A DNA stretch of 64,000 bases from Verrucomicrobiota bacterium (lineage in GTDB: Bacteria; Verrucomicrobiota; Verrucomicrobiia; Verrucomicrobiales; DEV007). A model generated the notes under the pieces. It saw nothing but the letters and a program-made list of their open reading frames with translations. It did not search any database and was not told the origin of the DNA. Position 1 is the stretch's first letter, and every line of letters begins with the position of its first letter. The position numbers were made by a program, and so were the translations under genes. Location of the stretch: positions 37,145 to 101,144 of the forward strand of contig JAGWVU010000014.1 in NCBI GenBank assembly GCA_018970725.1, written 5' to 3'. This document shows positions 50,288 to 60,985 of this stretch, one piece after another.

Positions 50288-50343
50288 GGGAAGATGCTTG
50301 GCGGCTTCCGGCCCGGAGCGCAATCCCTTTTTGGCGGGGCGGG

Positions 50344-50372
50344 TTGACGGGAGAGCGCGAATTGATCGTAAA
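50344..50372 (+). promoter_or_regulatory. Candidate promoter for the ECF sigma operon
   Basis: TTGACG at 50344-50349 and CGTAAA at 50367-50372, separated by 17 bases. The -35 element is good and the -10 is weak. A transcript from here would begin about 30 bases before the sigma gene's ATG. It lies in the intergenic region shared with the divergent ridA gene. Confidence 0.3.
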
Positions 50373-50410
50373 ATGACCGGCAGTGCGTGGAGATAAGAGG
50401 AGGAGAAGCG

Positions 50411-50944
50411 ATGTCCCCAGCTGAAACCGAACGTCATCGATGTTTCCTGCGCCTGTTCACGGCGCACGAACCGGCCATCCGGGCGCATGTGCGGCGTTTG
50501 GTGCCGGCCCGGGCGGATGCGGACGACGTGATGCAGGAGATCAGCGTGGTGCTCTGGGAAAAGTTCGATGCCTTCCGGCCGGGCGGGGATTTCCGGCGCT
50601 GGGCGTTCGGGGTGGCGCGCTTTGAAGTGTTGGCGTGGTTGCGCGACAAGGGGCGCGACCGGTTGGTGCTCGACGAGGACGTGGTGAGCCGGTTGGCGGA
50701 GGAGACCGCGGACGAGGAGCCGAAGTTGGCGCGCCAGCGGGAAGCCCTGGAGTTCTGCATGGGAAAAGTCCCGGAAGCGCAGCGGGATCTCTTGATGCGC
50801 GCCTACCAGCCGGAGAACCGCATTCAGGAGGTGGCCCGGGGGAGCGGACGCACCGTCGCCGGTTTTTATCAATGGCTGCACCGGATGCGACGGATGTTGT
50901 TGGACTGCGTGCGCCGGGCGCTGGGACAGGAGGCGGCCTTATGA
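50411..50944 (+). CDS. ECF-type RNA polymerase sigma factor
   Basis: A 177-residue sigma-70 family factor of the PVC-specific type. Region 2 shows [20 protein letters not shown] and [20 protein letters not shown]. Region 4 includes [20 protein letters not shown] and [23 protein letters not shown] at 50411 follows an AGGAGG ribosome-binding site at 50398-50403; the ATG-less N-terminal extension to 50387 would contain that site, so it is rejected. The 4-base overlap with the next gene (ATGA at 50941-50944) suggests that product acts as its regulator. Confidence 0.9.
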   Translation: MSPAETERHRCFLRLFTAHEPAIRAHVRRLVPARADADDVMQEISVVLWEKFDAFRPGGDFRRWAFGVARFEVLAWLRDKGRDRLVLDEDVVSRLAEETADEEPKLARQREALEFCMGKVPEAQRDLLMRAYQPENRIQEVARGSGRTVAGFYQWLHRMRRMLLDCVRRALGQEAAL

Positions 50945-52377
50945 GGACGGAGCTGGACACCCTGACCGGCGCTTACGTTGACGGGACGCTTGACGCGGCC
51001 GGCATCCGTCGGTTGAACGCCTTGTTGCTCCAGGATGCGGACGCGAGGCGCGCCTTTGCGGAGATGCTGAACGTGGATTCGGCGCTCGCGGCGATGGCGG
51101 CGGACTGGAGACCGCGGTCGGAAGCGGGGCGGGGACGGCGGTGGATCTTGGCGCTCGCGGCCTGTGCCGTGGTGGGAACGGGCCTCTGGTGGTGGCGGAG
51201 CGCGGCGGTTCCCTTTGCGGAGGTGGTCGCGGCCGCGGGTTGTGTCGGATTGGAGGAAGGGAGGGAAATCCGGGGCGGACCGTGTCGCCTCAGCGCCGGG
51301 ACGGCATCGCTCCGGACGGCTCGCGGGGTGGTTCTGGTGATCGAAGCGCCGGCGGACTTTTCGTTTGATTCGGCTCAGCGGTTGCGGATCCGGCGGGGCA
51401 GGCTGGCGGCGGAAGTCAATCCGGCGGCGAGAGGATTCACGGTGATCACGCCTTCGGGGGATGCGATTGATCTGGGCACCCGGTTCGGCGTGGATGTGAC
51501 CGAGGACGGCGCGGCGGAAGTCCATGTTTTCCAAGGGGAAGTGATCGCCAAGGCCTCCGGGGCGGCCACCCGGCGGAGCTTGCGCGAGGGGGATGCGGTG
51601 AGTTTCGGCGGAAGTGCCAGCGAGGCGAGGGAATTGCGGAGCGCGGCCTTTATCCAGCCGGATGAAATGGCCAGCCTCAGCGCGGGATTGGCGGCGGGCC
51701 AAAGGGCGTGCTCGGAAGCAGCCTTGGCGACCCTGCGGCGTGACCCGGACCTGATCGCGTTGTTCGATTTCGAATCTCCGGGGGCGATGCCCGGAGTGTA
51801 TCGCCGGGTTCAGGGGCGCTGGCCGGGATCGCACGCTCCCGAATTCGTCGAGGTTGGCGACCACCTGAAGCTGGACGTGGGCGGGTCGCGCGCCTGGCCC
51901 CGGCTCACCCTGGCCGCCTGGGTTCGGCTTGACCGGTTGGGGGCTCCCTACCAGTCCCTGCTGCATACGGACGGCTGGCGGGAGGACCGTCCCGGCCAGG
52001 TGCATTGGATGATCACCCGGCGGACGACGATGCGGTTGGCGCTCCGGGGAAACACCCTTCCGCCCGGGGCGGAGGAGACCGAGGGGTATCCGGACTCGCG
52101 CACCCCGGTGCTGCGGCAACAGGGGCGTTGGGTCCATCTGGCCGCCACGTATGACGCGGACGCCGGCACGGCGCGGTTTTACCTGAACGGAAAGTTCGAC
52201 AACGAAACCCGCCAGGCCATAGCCCTCCCGGCCTTGCTCGGCCCGGCCCGCATCGGAAACTGGGACCGGCAGGATCGGAAACTGAGCGGGCGGGTGGATG
52301 AACTCGTTTTATTGGGGCGTGCGATGAGCGACCGGGAAGTGCGCGACCTGTTCGAATCCGGCACACCCTATCGTTGA
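50941..52377 (+). CDS. FecR-like/LamG-like membrane protein, putative anti-sigma factor
   Basis: A 478-residue single-pass protein. The cytoplasmic N-terminus includes [20 protein letters not shown], typical of the anti-sigma part of PVC FecR proteins. A TM segment ([18 protein letters not shown]) lies near residues 68-86. The FecR domain follows ([33 protein letters not shown]), then a LamG-like concanavalin domain ([31 protein letters not shown] segment; [20 protein letters not shown]). No TonB receptor is nearby. It likely senses a periplasmic or surface signal for the sigma factor. Confidence 0.85.
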   Translation: MRTELDTLTGAYVDGTLDAAGIRRLNALLLQDADARRAFAEMLNVDSALAAMAADWRPRSEAGRGRRWILALAACAVVGTGLWWWRSAAVPFAEVVAAAGCVGLEEGREIRGGPCRLSAGTASLRTARGVVLVIEAPADFSFDSAQRLRIRRGRLAAEVNPAARGFTVITPSGDAIDLGTRFGVDVTEDGAAEVHVFQGEVIAKASGAATRRSLREGDAVSFGGSASEARELRSAAFIQPDEMASLSAGLAAGQRACSEAALATLRRDPDLIALFDFESPGAMPGVYRRVQGRWPGSHAPEFVEVGDHLKLDVGGSRAWPRLTLAAWVRLDRLGAPYQSLLHTDGWREDRPGQVHWMITRRTTMRLALRGNTLPPGAEETEGYPDSRTPVLRQQGRWVHLAATYDADAGTARFYLNGKFDNETRQAIALPALLGPARIGNWDRQDRKLSGRVDELVLLGRAMSDREVRDLFESGTPYR

Positions 52378-52378
52378 A

Positions 52379-55081
52379 ATGAACCTGGTGCTCTCCTTCT
52401 CACTGCTCGCTTCGGTCGTCGGGCCCGTGGACTTTGTGCGGGACGTCCGCCCGTTGTTGGAGCGGCATTGCCAGGAGTGTCACGGAGAAAAGAAACAGAA
52501 GTCCGGGCTGCGGTTGGATGTCAAATCGGAGGCCTTGCGGGGCGGTGACAACCACGGGCCCGACATCGTCCCGGGGCGGCCGGGCGAGAGTCCGCTGATC
52601 CGTTTTCTCCGGAGCGATGACCCTGACGAGGCGATGCCACCCGGGGAAAAGCTGGCGGCGGCGGAAATCGATTTGTTGACCCGTTGGGTGGCGGAAGGGG
52701 CTCCCTGGCCCGACGGGGTGGATACGGCGAGGATCGCGGACAAGCGGGATCATTGGAGTTTCAAGCCGGTGCAGGCCCCGGCCGTGGGGGGAGTGGACCG
52801 GTTGATCGACGCCAAGCTGGCCGAAAAGGGGTTGCGACGTTCCCGGCCCGCGGAGCCGGCCAACTGGTTGCGGCGGGTGACCTTGGATCTCACCGGGTTG
52901 CCGCCGTCGCCGGAAGAGATGGAGGCGTTCCTCAGGGAGCGGGATCCGGCCGCCGTGGTCGACCGGTTGTTGGCTTCCCCGCGTTACGGAGAACGCTGGG
53001 CCCAGCATTGGCTCGACGTGGTGCGTTATGCGGATACCCACGGGTTCGAGGTGAATACCGAGAGACCGAATGCCTGGCCCTACCGGGATTACGTCATCCG
53101 CGCGTTCAACGACGATGTCCCTTACGACCGGTTCATCCGGGAACAGATCGCGGGCGACGCCACCGGTCAGGATGCGGCCACCGGTTTTCTCGTCACCGCC
53201 TCGGTCCTCCTGCCCGGTCAGATCGGGAAGGACGAACCTTCCAAGCGTTTGGCCCGTCAGGACTCGATCGATGAGATCGTGGTGAACATCGGGCAGACTT
53301 TTCTCGGGTTGGGGATCGGCTGCGCCCGTTGCCACGATCACAAGTTCGATCCGATCCGCGCCCGGGATTACTACGCCATGCAGGCCTTCGTTGCCGGGGT
53401 CGAGTATGGGGAGCGTGACCTGCGTTCTCCCGAGGCGGACGCGGCCCGGGCCAGATTCCAGGAGATCAAGGCCGGGATCTCCGGGATTGATCAGGCGCTC
53501 TCCCGTTTCGTTCCGCTGGCCGGTTCCGGCGCCAGGCGTTCCATGGTCAACGCGCGGGAGAACCGCGACCGTTTCGCCCCGGTCCGGGCCAAACGGGTGC
53601 GTTTCACGATCCGGGCCACCAACCAACTGGAACCCTGTGTGGACGAGTTGGAAGTCTTTGCCACCAGCGGCGTGAACTTGGCCCGTGACGCCCGGGTGAC
53701 GGTTTCCGGGGAACGTTTCTCCGCGGGGCGGCACGAGCAACGATTCCTCAACGATGGTCTTTACGGAAATTCCAGCAGCTGGATGTCCTCCGAGACCGGC
53801 AAAGGCTGGGTCATGGTCGAATTTGCGGAGGAACGGGAGATCGATTTGGTCGTCTGGGGCCGGGATCGGCAGGGGCGGCTCAACGATCGCCTGGCCACGG
53901 AGTATGTCATCGAAGCCGGCGATGCGGCGGGCGTTTGGAAGGTGGTGGCCGATGCGACCGACCGGCAGGCGTTCGACCCCGCGGCCCGTGAAGCGTCCGC
54001 GTTTTCCCTTACGGGGCTTTCTCCGGAAGAGGCGGACGCGGCCCGGCGGCTCTTGGAGCGGAAGCGCCCGCTCGAGACCGAACTCGCGGGACTCGAGGCC
54101 GGCCAACGGGTTTTTGCCGGGACCTTCCGCACGCCGGACGTGATCCATTTGCTGAACCGCGGGGACCCCGAGCAACCGGGGGAACCGGTCGTCCCTGCCG
54201 TGCCGGAGGCCTTGGGGACGCTCCGCCTGGAGAACGGGAGCCCGGAACAGGAGCGGCGCCTGGCTCTGGCCGGGTGGATCGCCAGCCCGTCCCATCCGCT
54301 CACCGCGCGGGTCATGGTGAACCGGATTTGGCAGGGACACTTCGGCGTCGGCTTGGTGGAGACGCCGGGTGACTTTGGAAGAATGGGGATGAAGCCGACC
54401 CATCCCGAGCTGTTGGACTGGCTGGCCGCCGAGTTCATCCGGGGCGGCTGGAGCATCAAGCGGCTGCACCGGATCATCCTCCTGAGCGGCACCTACGGCC
54501 AATCCTCGGAGGATTCCGGAGGAGCGCGGACCGACGCCGAAGCCCGTTTCCTCTGGCGTTATCCTTCCCGGAGATTGGAGGCCGAGGCGATCCGTGATTC
54601 GATGCTCGCGGTGAGCGGACAGCTTGATCGCCGCATGTATGGCCGGGGCTTTAATCTGTTCGACAAGCGGGGCGGGCTTTCGGGCTTCGAGCCGGTCGAG
54701 TCCTTCACCGGGGAGGGGTTGCGGCGGATGATCTACGCGCACAAGGTCCGACGGGAGCCTGAAGCGGTGTTCGGGGCGTTCGATTGCCCTGACGCGGGGC
54801 AGAGCACCGCGATCCGTCGTTCCAGCACCACGCCGATCCAGGCGCTGAATCTCTTCAACAGCCGGTTCACGCTCGACGCCGCCGCGGCGCTGTCCAGAAG
54901 GGTCGAGTCGGAGGTCGGCTCCGATCCGGTCCGCCGGATCGCTCGCGCTTACATCCTGGCCCTCGGCCGGGCTCCGGCGGCGGTCGAGATCAGCGAGGCG
55001 GAACCGGTGGTGCGGGAACACGGCCTGACCGTCCTCTGCCGTGCTTTGTTCAACTCCAACGAATTCCTCTTCCTTCCATGA
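52379..55081 (+). CDS. Planctomycete-type cytochrome, DUF1549 and DUF1553 protein
   Basis: A 900-residue exported protein. It has a signal peptide, then a c-type heme site (CQECH, about residue 36) in a planctomycete-cytochrome domain ([23 protein letters not shown]-style [20 protein letters not shown]). DUF1549 comes next ([49 protein letters not shown]), then a discoidin-like insert of about 150 residues ([20 protein letters not shown]). DUF1553 ends the protein ([40 protein letters not shown]). It starts 1 base after the FecR stop, and the DUF1501 gene overlaps it by 4 bases. Confidence 0.92.
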   Translation: MNLVLSFSLLASVVGPVDFVRDVRPLLERHCQECHGEKKQKSGLRLDVKSEALRGGDNHGPDIVPGRPGESPLIRFLRSDDPDEAMPPGEKLAAAEIDLLTRWVAEGAPWPDGVDTARIADKRDHWSFKPVQAPAVGGVDRLIDAKLAEKGLRRSRPAEPANWLRRVTLDLTGLPPSPEEMEAFLRERDPAAVVDRLLASPRYGERWAQHWLDVVRYADTHGFEVNTERPNAWPYRDYVIRAFNDDVPYDRFIREQIAGDATGQDAATGFLVTASVLLPGQIGKDEPSKRLARQDSIDEIVVNIGQTFLGLGIGCARCHDHKFDPIRARDYYAMQAFVAGVEYGERDLRSPEADAARARFQEIKAGISGIDQALSRFVPLAGSGARRSMVNARENRDRFAPVRAKRVRFTIRATNQLEPCVDELEVFATSGVNLARDARVTVSGERFSAGRHEQRFLNDGLYGNSSSWMSSETGKGWVMVEFAEEREIDLVVWGRDRQGRLNDRLATEYVIEAGDAAGVWKVVADATDRQAFDPAAREASAFSLTGLSPEEADAARRLLERKRPLETELAGLEAGQRVFAGTFRTPDVIHLLNRGDPEQPGEPVVPAVPEALGTLRLENGSPEQERRLALAGWIASPSHPLTARVMVNRIWQGHFGVGLVETPGDFGRMGMKPTHPELLDWLAAEFIRGGWSIKRLHRIILLSGTYGQSSEDSGGARTDAEARFLWRYPSRRLEAEAIRDSMLAVSGQLDRRMYGRGFNLFDKRGGLSGFEPVESFTGEGLRRMIYAHKVRREPEAVFGAFDCPDAGQSTAIRRSSTTPIQALNLFNSRFTLDAAAALSRRVESEVGSDPVRRIARAYILALGRAPAAVEISEAEPVVREHGLTVLCRALFNSNEFLFLP

Positions 55082-56523
55082 TCCCGGGGCATCCTCTGCT
55101 TGACCGACGTTCTTTTCTGGGGCGGAGCGCCACCGCGCTCGGTTCGGTGGCACTGACGCAACTTCTTCACGCGGAGGGGCTTCTCGTTGCGGATGATCCC
55201 GGGATCGATCCGGCCCGTCCGCATGCCCCGCGGATGCCGCATTTTCCGGCAAAGGCAAAGAACGTGGTGGTGATTTTCTGCGCCGGGGCAGTGAGCCAGC
55301 TCGAGACCTGGGATTACAAGCCGGAACTCATCGATTGGGACGGGAAACCGTTGCCGGGCGGGCCCGCGGTGACGTTCCAGGGCCCGGCCGGGGCCTTGGC
55401 CCGACCGCAGTATGCGTTCCGGCGGCGTGGTCAAACCGGGAAGTGGGTGAGCGAAATGATTCCCCATCTCGCGGAACTGACCGATGACCTGGCGTTCGTC
55501 CACTCGCTGACGAGCAAGTCCAATACCCATGGTCCCGCCGAGAATTTCCTCTCCACCGGATTTGTCTTGGACGGCTTTCCCTCACTCGGATCCTGGGTGA
55601 CTTATGCCTTGGGCAGCGAGAATCAGGATCTCCCTTCCTACGTGGCCATACCCGATCCGCGTGGAGTGCCGCAGAACGGAGCGAACAACTGGGGGCCCGG
55701 GTTCCTGCCGGCGGCGTTCCAAGGGACCACTCTGAGTTCGAAGAGTCCCGTAAGGCATCTCACGGCGCCGGGAGTCTCCGAGGGGGCGGATGAGGCGGCC
55801 CGTTTCCTTCTGCGGAAGATGAATGCCCGTCATCTCGAATCCCATCCGGGCGATCAAAAGCTGGCGGCGCGGATTGCCAGTTACGAACTGGCGGCGCGGA
55901 TGCAGTCGAGTGTTCCGCAAGTGGCCGACTTGCGGGGCGAACCGGACCACATTCTCAAACTCTATGGAGCGGACGATACCCGGAACCCGGACAAGGCCGC
56001 GTTCGCCCGGAATTGCATTCTGGCCCGGCGTCTCATCGAGCGCGGCGTGCGTTTCGTGCAACTCTTCAACGGGGCTTACGCCAGCGGGGGCAAGTTGAAT
56101 TGGGATGGGCACAGTGATCTCAAGGCGCAATACGACGTTCATGCCGCCATCCTGGACCAGCCCGCCGCCGCCCTGATCCGGGACCTCAAACAACGCGGTC
56201 TCCTGCAAGACACGCTGGTCGTTTGGTGCACGGAGTTCGGCCGGATGCCCTTCTTTCAAAAAGGAGCCAAAGGACGGGATCACAACCCGGATGGATTCAC
56301 CTGTTGGATGACCGGAGCCGGAATCAAGCCCGGAGTCAGTCATGGCGTCACGGATCCTTTCGGCCAGAAAGCCATCGAGGACGTGCACCCCCTCTATGAT
56401 TTCAACGCCACCATCCTGCACCTCCTCGGGCTGGATCACGAGCGGCTTACCTTCGAGCACAACGGGGTGCGCCGGAGGCTCACCAACGTGGAAGGGGAAG
56501 TGATCCGCGCGATTCTGGCTTGA
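55078..56523 (+). CDS. DUF1501 domain-containing protein
   Basis: A 481-residue protein with a Tat leader ([20 protein letters not shown]). DUF1501 features are [75 protein letters not shown] and [11 protein letters not shown]. It overlaps the DUF1549/DUF1553 gene by ATGA, so the two products are probably co-translated and exported together. Last gene of the sigma-factor operon. Function unknown. Confidence 0.92.
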   Translation: MIPGHPLLDRRSFLGRSATALGSVALTQLLHAEGLLVADDPGIDPARPHAPRMPHFPAKAKNVVVIFCAGAVSQLETWDYKPELIDWDGKPLPGGPAVTFQGPAGALARPQYAFRRRGQTGKWVSEMIPHLAELTDDLAFVHSLTSKSNTHGPAENFLSTGFVLDGFPSLGSWVTYALGSENQDLPSYVAIPDPRGVPQNGANNWGPGFLPAAFQGTTLSSKSPVRHLTAPGVSEGADEAARFLLRKMNARHLESHPGDQKLAARIASYELAARMQSSVPQVADLRGEPDHILKLYGADDTRNPDKAAFARNCILARRLIERGVRFVQLFNGAYASGGKLNWDGHSDLKAQYDVHAAILDQPAAALIRDLKQRGLLQDTLVVWCTEFGRMPFFQKGAKGRDHNPDGFTCWMTGAGIKPGVSHGVTDPFGQKAIEDVHPLYDFNATILHLLGLDHERLTFEHNGVRRRLTNVEGEVIRAILA

Positions 56524-56596
56524 GCTTGGCTGGAGAAGACGGGGGAGGCTGACGCCACCGGCAAAACCGCGACCTGCCTCAGGAGGTCAACCGCCC

Positions 56597-58849
56597 TCAG
56601 GCGTGGAGTTGCCTCTGCCGGGGCTTCTTGTCTTCTTCCGACTCCACGATGGAATCGTAGTAGTGAGAGGAATAATGGTAGTAATTGTAATAATTATGCA
56701 ACTTCTTCAGGTCGACCCGGTTGAGGACGAAGCCGAAGAGGTGGGCGCCGGATTTTCGCAGGATGCCGAGGGCGTCCAGAATATCCTTCCGACTGGTCTT
56801 TTCCGCTTGGACGAGGAGAACGACACCATCGACCACGCGTTGCAGGGAGGATGATTCACTCAGTCCGAGAACCGGGGGCGTATCGATCACGATGCGGCTG
56901 TATTGGGTTCGCCAGTGGGTGAGGAGCGAGGCGAACTCCTGGCCGCAGAGCTTCTCGGTGGTGCCGGGGATGATGGGGCCGCGAGGGATGACCCAGAGAT
57001 TATCGACCTCCGTGTCGAGTATCACCTCGGACTCGGTCGATTGCCCGGCGAAGAGAGTGGTCAGGCCCTTTTCGTTGTCCAGATCCAGAACCCGGTGAAC
57101 GCGGCCCCGTCGGAGGTCGCAGTCCAAGAGCAGGGTGGTTTCTCCCATGGAGTAAAAGCTCCACGCCAGGTTGACCGCCGCCGTGGTTTTGCCTTCGCTC
57201 GGCCGCGCACTGGTGACCATGATGACTTGAGCCTTGCCGGTCCGGCCGGGGTGAAGGATGAGGTTGCTTCGGATGAGCCGGAAGTTCTCGAGCAGATAAT
57301 TCGGAACCACCGCCCCGATTCTGGGGGAGCGGGCGACGTGTTCCAATTCCTCAGGTTCCGCCTTGGGGATGAGTCCGATTCCGGGGATGCCGGTGACATT
57401 TTCCAGTTCCGTGAGGGTGGAGCTGCTGGTCTTCATCATTTGCAGACCAAAGGGGACTCCCAGTCCCAAGCCCAGGCTGAGCAAGAGCCCCATCGTCACC
57501 AGCTTGCCCTTGTTGGGAGAGATCGGATCCTGATCGCGGAGGTTGATGAATCCGTCCATGTGAAGGATCACCGCCTCATGATTCGTGGCGGACCGGGCCT
57601 TGGTCACCTCCTTGGCGATCTGCTCATACATCTTGGACCAATCCAACTCGCCGCTCTCGGCCAGTTTGGCGTTCAGATTCTTTTTACTCAGCTCTTCGGT
57701 GGCCGCGAAATATTCGGGCATGCGCTTTTCGAGTGCCGCCACTTCGGCCTTGAGGGATTCCCGTTCCATGACGAGTTGGCGCTTGGCGGTTTCCAATTCC
57801 CCGGTGAGCCGATCGGTGGTGACCCGGAGACGCGAGTTCAAATCCTCCATTTTGGGATGGCCCGGGAGGTAGAGGCTTTTGGATTCGGTCAACTCCCGTT
57901 CGATCTTGCGCTTTTCCCGCTCCAACTCGACCCAAGGAGTGAGAGGATCCACAGCCTCCGGCTGGATCACCACCATGGTGTTCGGCTTTGAGGTGGGAAC
58001 GGGTTGTCCGGCTGCTTCGGTCGGCAGGGCCGGGGTGGGCAGCCCGACGGTGTCGCCCACCTCAAGGGACTTGGAAGAGCGGTAGCCTTGGATGAGGGAG
58101 AGCTGGCCCAGGGTATCCAAGGCGCCCTTGGCGGACTCGCGTTCCAGCGTCTGCAAGACCCTTTCGATCTCGCCGAGTTTGAAGGTGGCGACCTCGAGGT
58201 CGATCGGAACGTTGCTCAACTGGCGGTGGCGCATCTGGGTGCGGGCGAGGTCGTTCTCCTCGTCCTGCCTGAGATCCTTGGCCACCTTCTGCTCGAGTTT
58301 GCTCCGGAGGTTTTCGAGTTCGGTTGCATACCGATCCAGCGAGAGTTCCCAAGCGGTTCGGGCATCCTGGATGCGGTCTTCGCGGAACTGTTCGATCATG
58401 GCCTCCGGAAGCTCGCGGACAATCCGGGGGTTGTAGGAGTAAAGCTCCAGTTCCAAGATGTTGTCCCCGATGTAGTTGACCACCAATTTGGGGACCAGGG
58501 AGTCGCGGACCCCTTCGTAAGATGCGTTGGGCCCGGCTTCCCCGAGGCGCTGCACGCTGCGGACCAGAAGCACGGGGGTCTGCAAGGTTTGCAGGAAGCC
58601 TTTGACCACAAGCCACTCGTCCACTTCCGTGGCCATCTCTCCGGTGTTATCGACGCTGGCCTTGAGGGTGTTCACCCGGATGAGGGCGCGGCTCTGGTAG
58701 ACGGGGCGGGCAAACACATAATAGGCCACGGAGAGGCACAAGCCGAGGGCGATGAGGATGCCGATGAGCCGGAGGTAACCCTCAAAGAGCAGGATCTGTC
58801 GGATGATTCCGGAGGCGTCGAAAGCTTTCTTTGGAGTCTCCGCTGGCAT
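56597..58849 (-). CDS. Wzc-like polysaccharide biosynthesis tyrosine autokinase
   Basis: A 750-residue inner-membrane co-polymerase with a BY-kinase domain. TM1 is near residue 25-45 (IGILIALGLCLSVAYYVFAR), followed by a Wzz-type periplasmic region with coiled coils (about 140-430), then TM2 near 455-475. The kinase has Walker A SARPSEGKTTAAV (about 546-558), Walker A' LLLDCDLRRGRVH (about 570) and Walker B RIVIDTPP (about 650). The C-terminus carries a Tyr-rich tail (YNYYNYYHYSSHYYD). It controls chain length and export with the Wza-like protein. Confidence 0.95.
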   Translation of the reverse strand: MPAETPKKAFDASGIIRQILLFEGYLRLIGILIALGLCLSVAYYVFARPVYQSRALIRVNTLKASVDNTGEMATEVDEWLVVKGFLQTLQTPVLLVRSVQRLGEAGPNASYEGVRDSLVPKLVVNYIGDNILELELYSYNPRIVRELPEAMIEQFREDRIQDARTAWELSLDRYATELENLRSKLEQKVAKDLRQDEENDLARTQMRHRQLSNVPIDLEVATFKLGEIERVLQTLERESAKGALDTLGQLSLIQGYRSSKSLEVGDTVGLPTPALPTEAAGQPVPTSKPNTMVVIQPEAVDPLTPWVELEREKRKIERELTESKSLYLPGHPKMEDLNSRLRVTTDRLTGELETAKRQLVMERESLKAEVAALEKRMPEYFAATEELSKKNLNAKLAESGELDWSKMYEQIAKEVTKARSATNHEAVILHMDGFINLRDQDPISPNKGKLVTMGLLLSLGLGLGVPFGLQMMKTSSSTLTELENVTGIPGIGLIPKAEPEELEHVARSPRIGAVVPNYLLENFRLIRSNLILHPGRTGKAQVIMVTSARPSEGKTTAAVNLAWSFYSMGETTLLLDCDLRRGRVHRVLDLDNEKGLTTLFAGQSTESEVILDTEVDNLWVIPRGPIIPGTTEKLCGQEFASLLTHWRTQYSRIVIDTPPVLGLSESSSLQRVVDGVVLLVQAEKTSRKDILDALGILRKSGAHLFGFVLNRVDLKKLHNYYNYYHYSSHYYDSIVESEEDKKPRQRQLHA

Positions 58850-58924
58850 CGGGTTTCGAGGTGGAAAAAAGGGAAGGCTCCGGAGAAAAGAAACTGAGGG
58901 CGGATGAGGCCGGAGCCCCGCTGG

Positions 58925-59206
58925 TCAGCCCTTCCTGCGGTCCGGCATGAATAGTCCTAACTGATGAAGATAGGAGTAATCAGCCCGCAGCAGACAAAAG
59001 AGGCAGTAAAAAAACACGCCGGCGACCGGCAGACCGCTGACAATGAGCACCCAGAGGACTTTGGCCCATGAAGGGATTTCCTGACTGGAAATGCTGATGA
59101 AGTTCACGATGAGGATCCAGAGCCAGATGGCAGCGAGTGCGACGTAAACCTCAGGGATTACATTCAGTGCGTCGAGCGCAAAGAAACGGGTGAGAACGTC
59201 ACGCAT
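58925..59206 (-). CDS. Small membrane protein (PLDc_N-like)
   Basis: A 93-residue protein with two helices: EVYVALAAIWLWILIVNFIS and VLWVLIVSGLPVAGVFFYCL, followed by a short charged tail ending MPDRRKG. Similar in design to the 81-residue protein at 46601. It sits between the export protein and the autokinase on the same strand, so a role in the polysaccharide machinery is plausible but unproved. Confidence 0.65.
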   Translation of the reverse strand: MRDVLTRFFALDALNVIPEVYVALAAIWLWILIVNFISISSQEIPSWAKVLWVLIVSGLPVAGVFFYCLFCLLRADYSYLHQLGLFMPDRRKG

Positions 59207-59273
59207 CCGGTAGGATCAAGGCGGTGGGGCTGGGGAGAGTCAAGGCTCGGGGCGTTGCCGGCGTCCGCCGCCG

Positions 59274-59951
59274 TTACAACAGCTTGCGGGTGGGGATGGT
59301 GATGACGTCACCGTTCCCGATGCTCGGGTCGGGTGAAGCTCCGTCGATGATGGACTTGAAATTTACCGGGATTTTCTGCCTCATGGCGTCTCCGCAAGGC
59401 CGGGAAATGTAAGCCTTTTTCAGGTCAGCGAAATCGCCAAACCCGCCAGTGATGAGAATGGCTTCGTAGAGGCCCATGCTGTCCGCCTGGCCGGGAGGCA
59501 GGGTGAGGATGTGCTGCCCAGGACGGTTGACAGCCCCCGTCAGATAAATGATCAACTTGTCTCCTTCAATCCGCGGATCCATTCGGGGCGCGCGGCCGAG
59601 TCGGTCGATGAGAACGGTTGCCTTGGTGAGCTGGTTCGTCTGCAGGTTCTTGCGGATCTTTTCCTCCGCCTCGGGCAATGTCATGCCGGCGACTTGGACG
59701 CGCCCGATGCGGTTGACCATCACATGACCGCCTTCCCGGACGTCATAGACTCCGTTGAAGCTGGAGTCCTCGCGGACGGTGACTTCGAGCCGATCCCCCT
59801 CGATGATCGGAACTTGGCGCTGAGGGGCCTGGGGGACGGCGGGTCGTCCGGCTTGCACGGCGGCAGCGGGAGCGGCCGTTTGCGAGAGCTGCGGGTTGGA
59901 GCAGGCGCCGAGGGAGAAGACGGCGAGGAACAGGAATTGATGAGGGCGCAT
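59274..59951 (-). CDS. Wza-like polysaccharide export lipoprotein
   Basis: A 225-residue outer-membrane exporter. ATG at 59951 gives a lipoprotein signal peptide (FLFLAVFSLGAC, lipobox Cys near residue 17). The polysaccharide-export domain reads IIEGDRLEVTVREDSSFNGV, GHVMVNRIGRVQVAGMTLPE and EAEEKIRKNLQTNQLTKATV. An SLBB-like part follows (YLTGAVNRPGQHILTLPPGQ). It is shorter than E. coli Wza (379 aa), as many non-enteric homologues are. It works with the autokinase to pass polymer across the outer membrane. Confidence 0.88.
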   Translation of the reverse strand: MRPHQFLFLAVFSLGACSNPQLSQTAAPAAAVQAGRPAVPQAPQRQVPIIEGDRLEVTVREDSSFNGVYDVREGGHVMVNRIGRVQVAGMTLPEAEEKIRKNLQTNQLTKATVLIDRLGRAPRMDPRIEGDKLIIYLTGAVNRPGQHILTLPPGQADSMGLYEAILITGGFGDFADLKKAYISRPCGDAMRQKIPVNFKSIIDGASPDPSIGNGDVITIPTRKLL

Positions 59952-59980
59952 GGGGAGGGTGAGAAGAGCAGCGGGAAGGA

Positions 59981-60931
59981 TCACTTCGGAGAGCCGGATT
60001 CGGCGACGCTCAGCCAATCACCTTCGATGTTGTTGTTCACGAACACCTTGGGATGTGGCTCCTTGCCAACGGTGATCAGGATGTGGTCGAACGAGGTCCG
60101 GAAGGCTTTCAAGAGACGCTGGTTGTATCCCGCGTCCGCCGGGGTGGCATCCACCTTCTCCACCACCACGGTCTTCCCGGCCGGGGCCGCACCGAGCCAC
60201 TCGCCCATCGGTGGACGGGTCTCTCCTTTGTTCCGGTGGGAGATGGTGACAAGGATACGAAGGTCTCCGAGGTGCTTGGGCGAGGCTTTGACTCCCTCCA
60301 CGAAGAAGAAACGTGGGTAAATGGTGGGAAGATTGGCCGGGTAGGCGCGCGCATCCGCGACCCATTCGATGAAACGGCGGTTCGGATCCGCAGAATCCAA
60401 GAGCAACTCCTTGCGGTCGGCAGCCTTCCAAACGCGAATCCGGCCGGTGCTCGCCACCTCTTGCTCAAGAGAGGTGAATTGTCCGCTTTCATCATCCCGA
60501 TTGATTCCCGCGACCTCAAGGGTGATGACCACGTCCCCGTCGAAGTCGACGCGGTAAGGCGAGACCCGGATCAGAAAGCGACTCATCTCTCCGGTGCCGA
60601 TCACCAAACCCGGGGGGGTTTGCTCGAAAGCGCCGCCATCGGCAGGGTCGTTTCCGTTGATGATGCCATCGTAGCTCAGGTCGGCATCGAGGTCCAGCTT
60701 GGCCACCTTGCGTTGGAGATCCTTGAACTGATTGACCCGTTGGCCGAAATATTTGTGAAAATCTCCGGGCAAATCCATTCTGGTCTGCTTGGGCGTCCCG
60801 GGTTCGGTGACCGTGGCCTTGTCACCCTGGGCTTGAAGCCCGGCCGGCAGAACGGCGAAGAGGAGCGCCGGAATGAGCGGGATATGACGCCAAAGGCACG
60901 GGAGGGACCGGAGCATTGCTGTCGTTTTCAT
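59981..60931 (-). CDS. Secreted protein of unknown function in the EPS cluster
   Basis: A 316-residue exported protein; a signal peptide covers LPCLWRHIPLIPALLFAVLP. No family is recognised. Visible parts include KLDLDADLSYDGIINGNDPA (an EF-hand-like or dockerin-like calcium loop by appearance), TPPGLVIGTGEMSRFLIRVS and VVITLEVAGINRDD. Its place between the outer-membrane barrel and the exporter, in one strand run, suggests an envelope role in polymer export. Confidence 0.72.
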   Translation of the reverse strand: MKTTAMLRSLPCLWRHIPLIPALLFAVLPAGLQAQGDKATVTEPGTPKQTRMDLPGDFHKYFGQRVNQFKDLQRKVAKLDLDADLSYDGIINGNDPADGGAFEQTPPGLVIGTGEMSRFLIRVSPYRVDFDGDVVITLEVAGINRDDESGQFTSLEQEVASTGRIRVWKAADRKELLLDSADPNRRFIEWVADARAYPANLPTIYPRFFFVEGVKASPKHLGDLRILVTISHRNKGETRPPMGEWLGAAPAGKTVVVEKVDATPADAGYNQRLLKAFRTSFDHILITVGKEPHPKVFVNNNIEGDWLSVAESGSPK

Positions 60932-60985
60932 GGAGCTGGATCAGAGAAGGCGCTTGAGGAAAAGCCGGTCTCCGGCTGACATACT

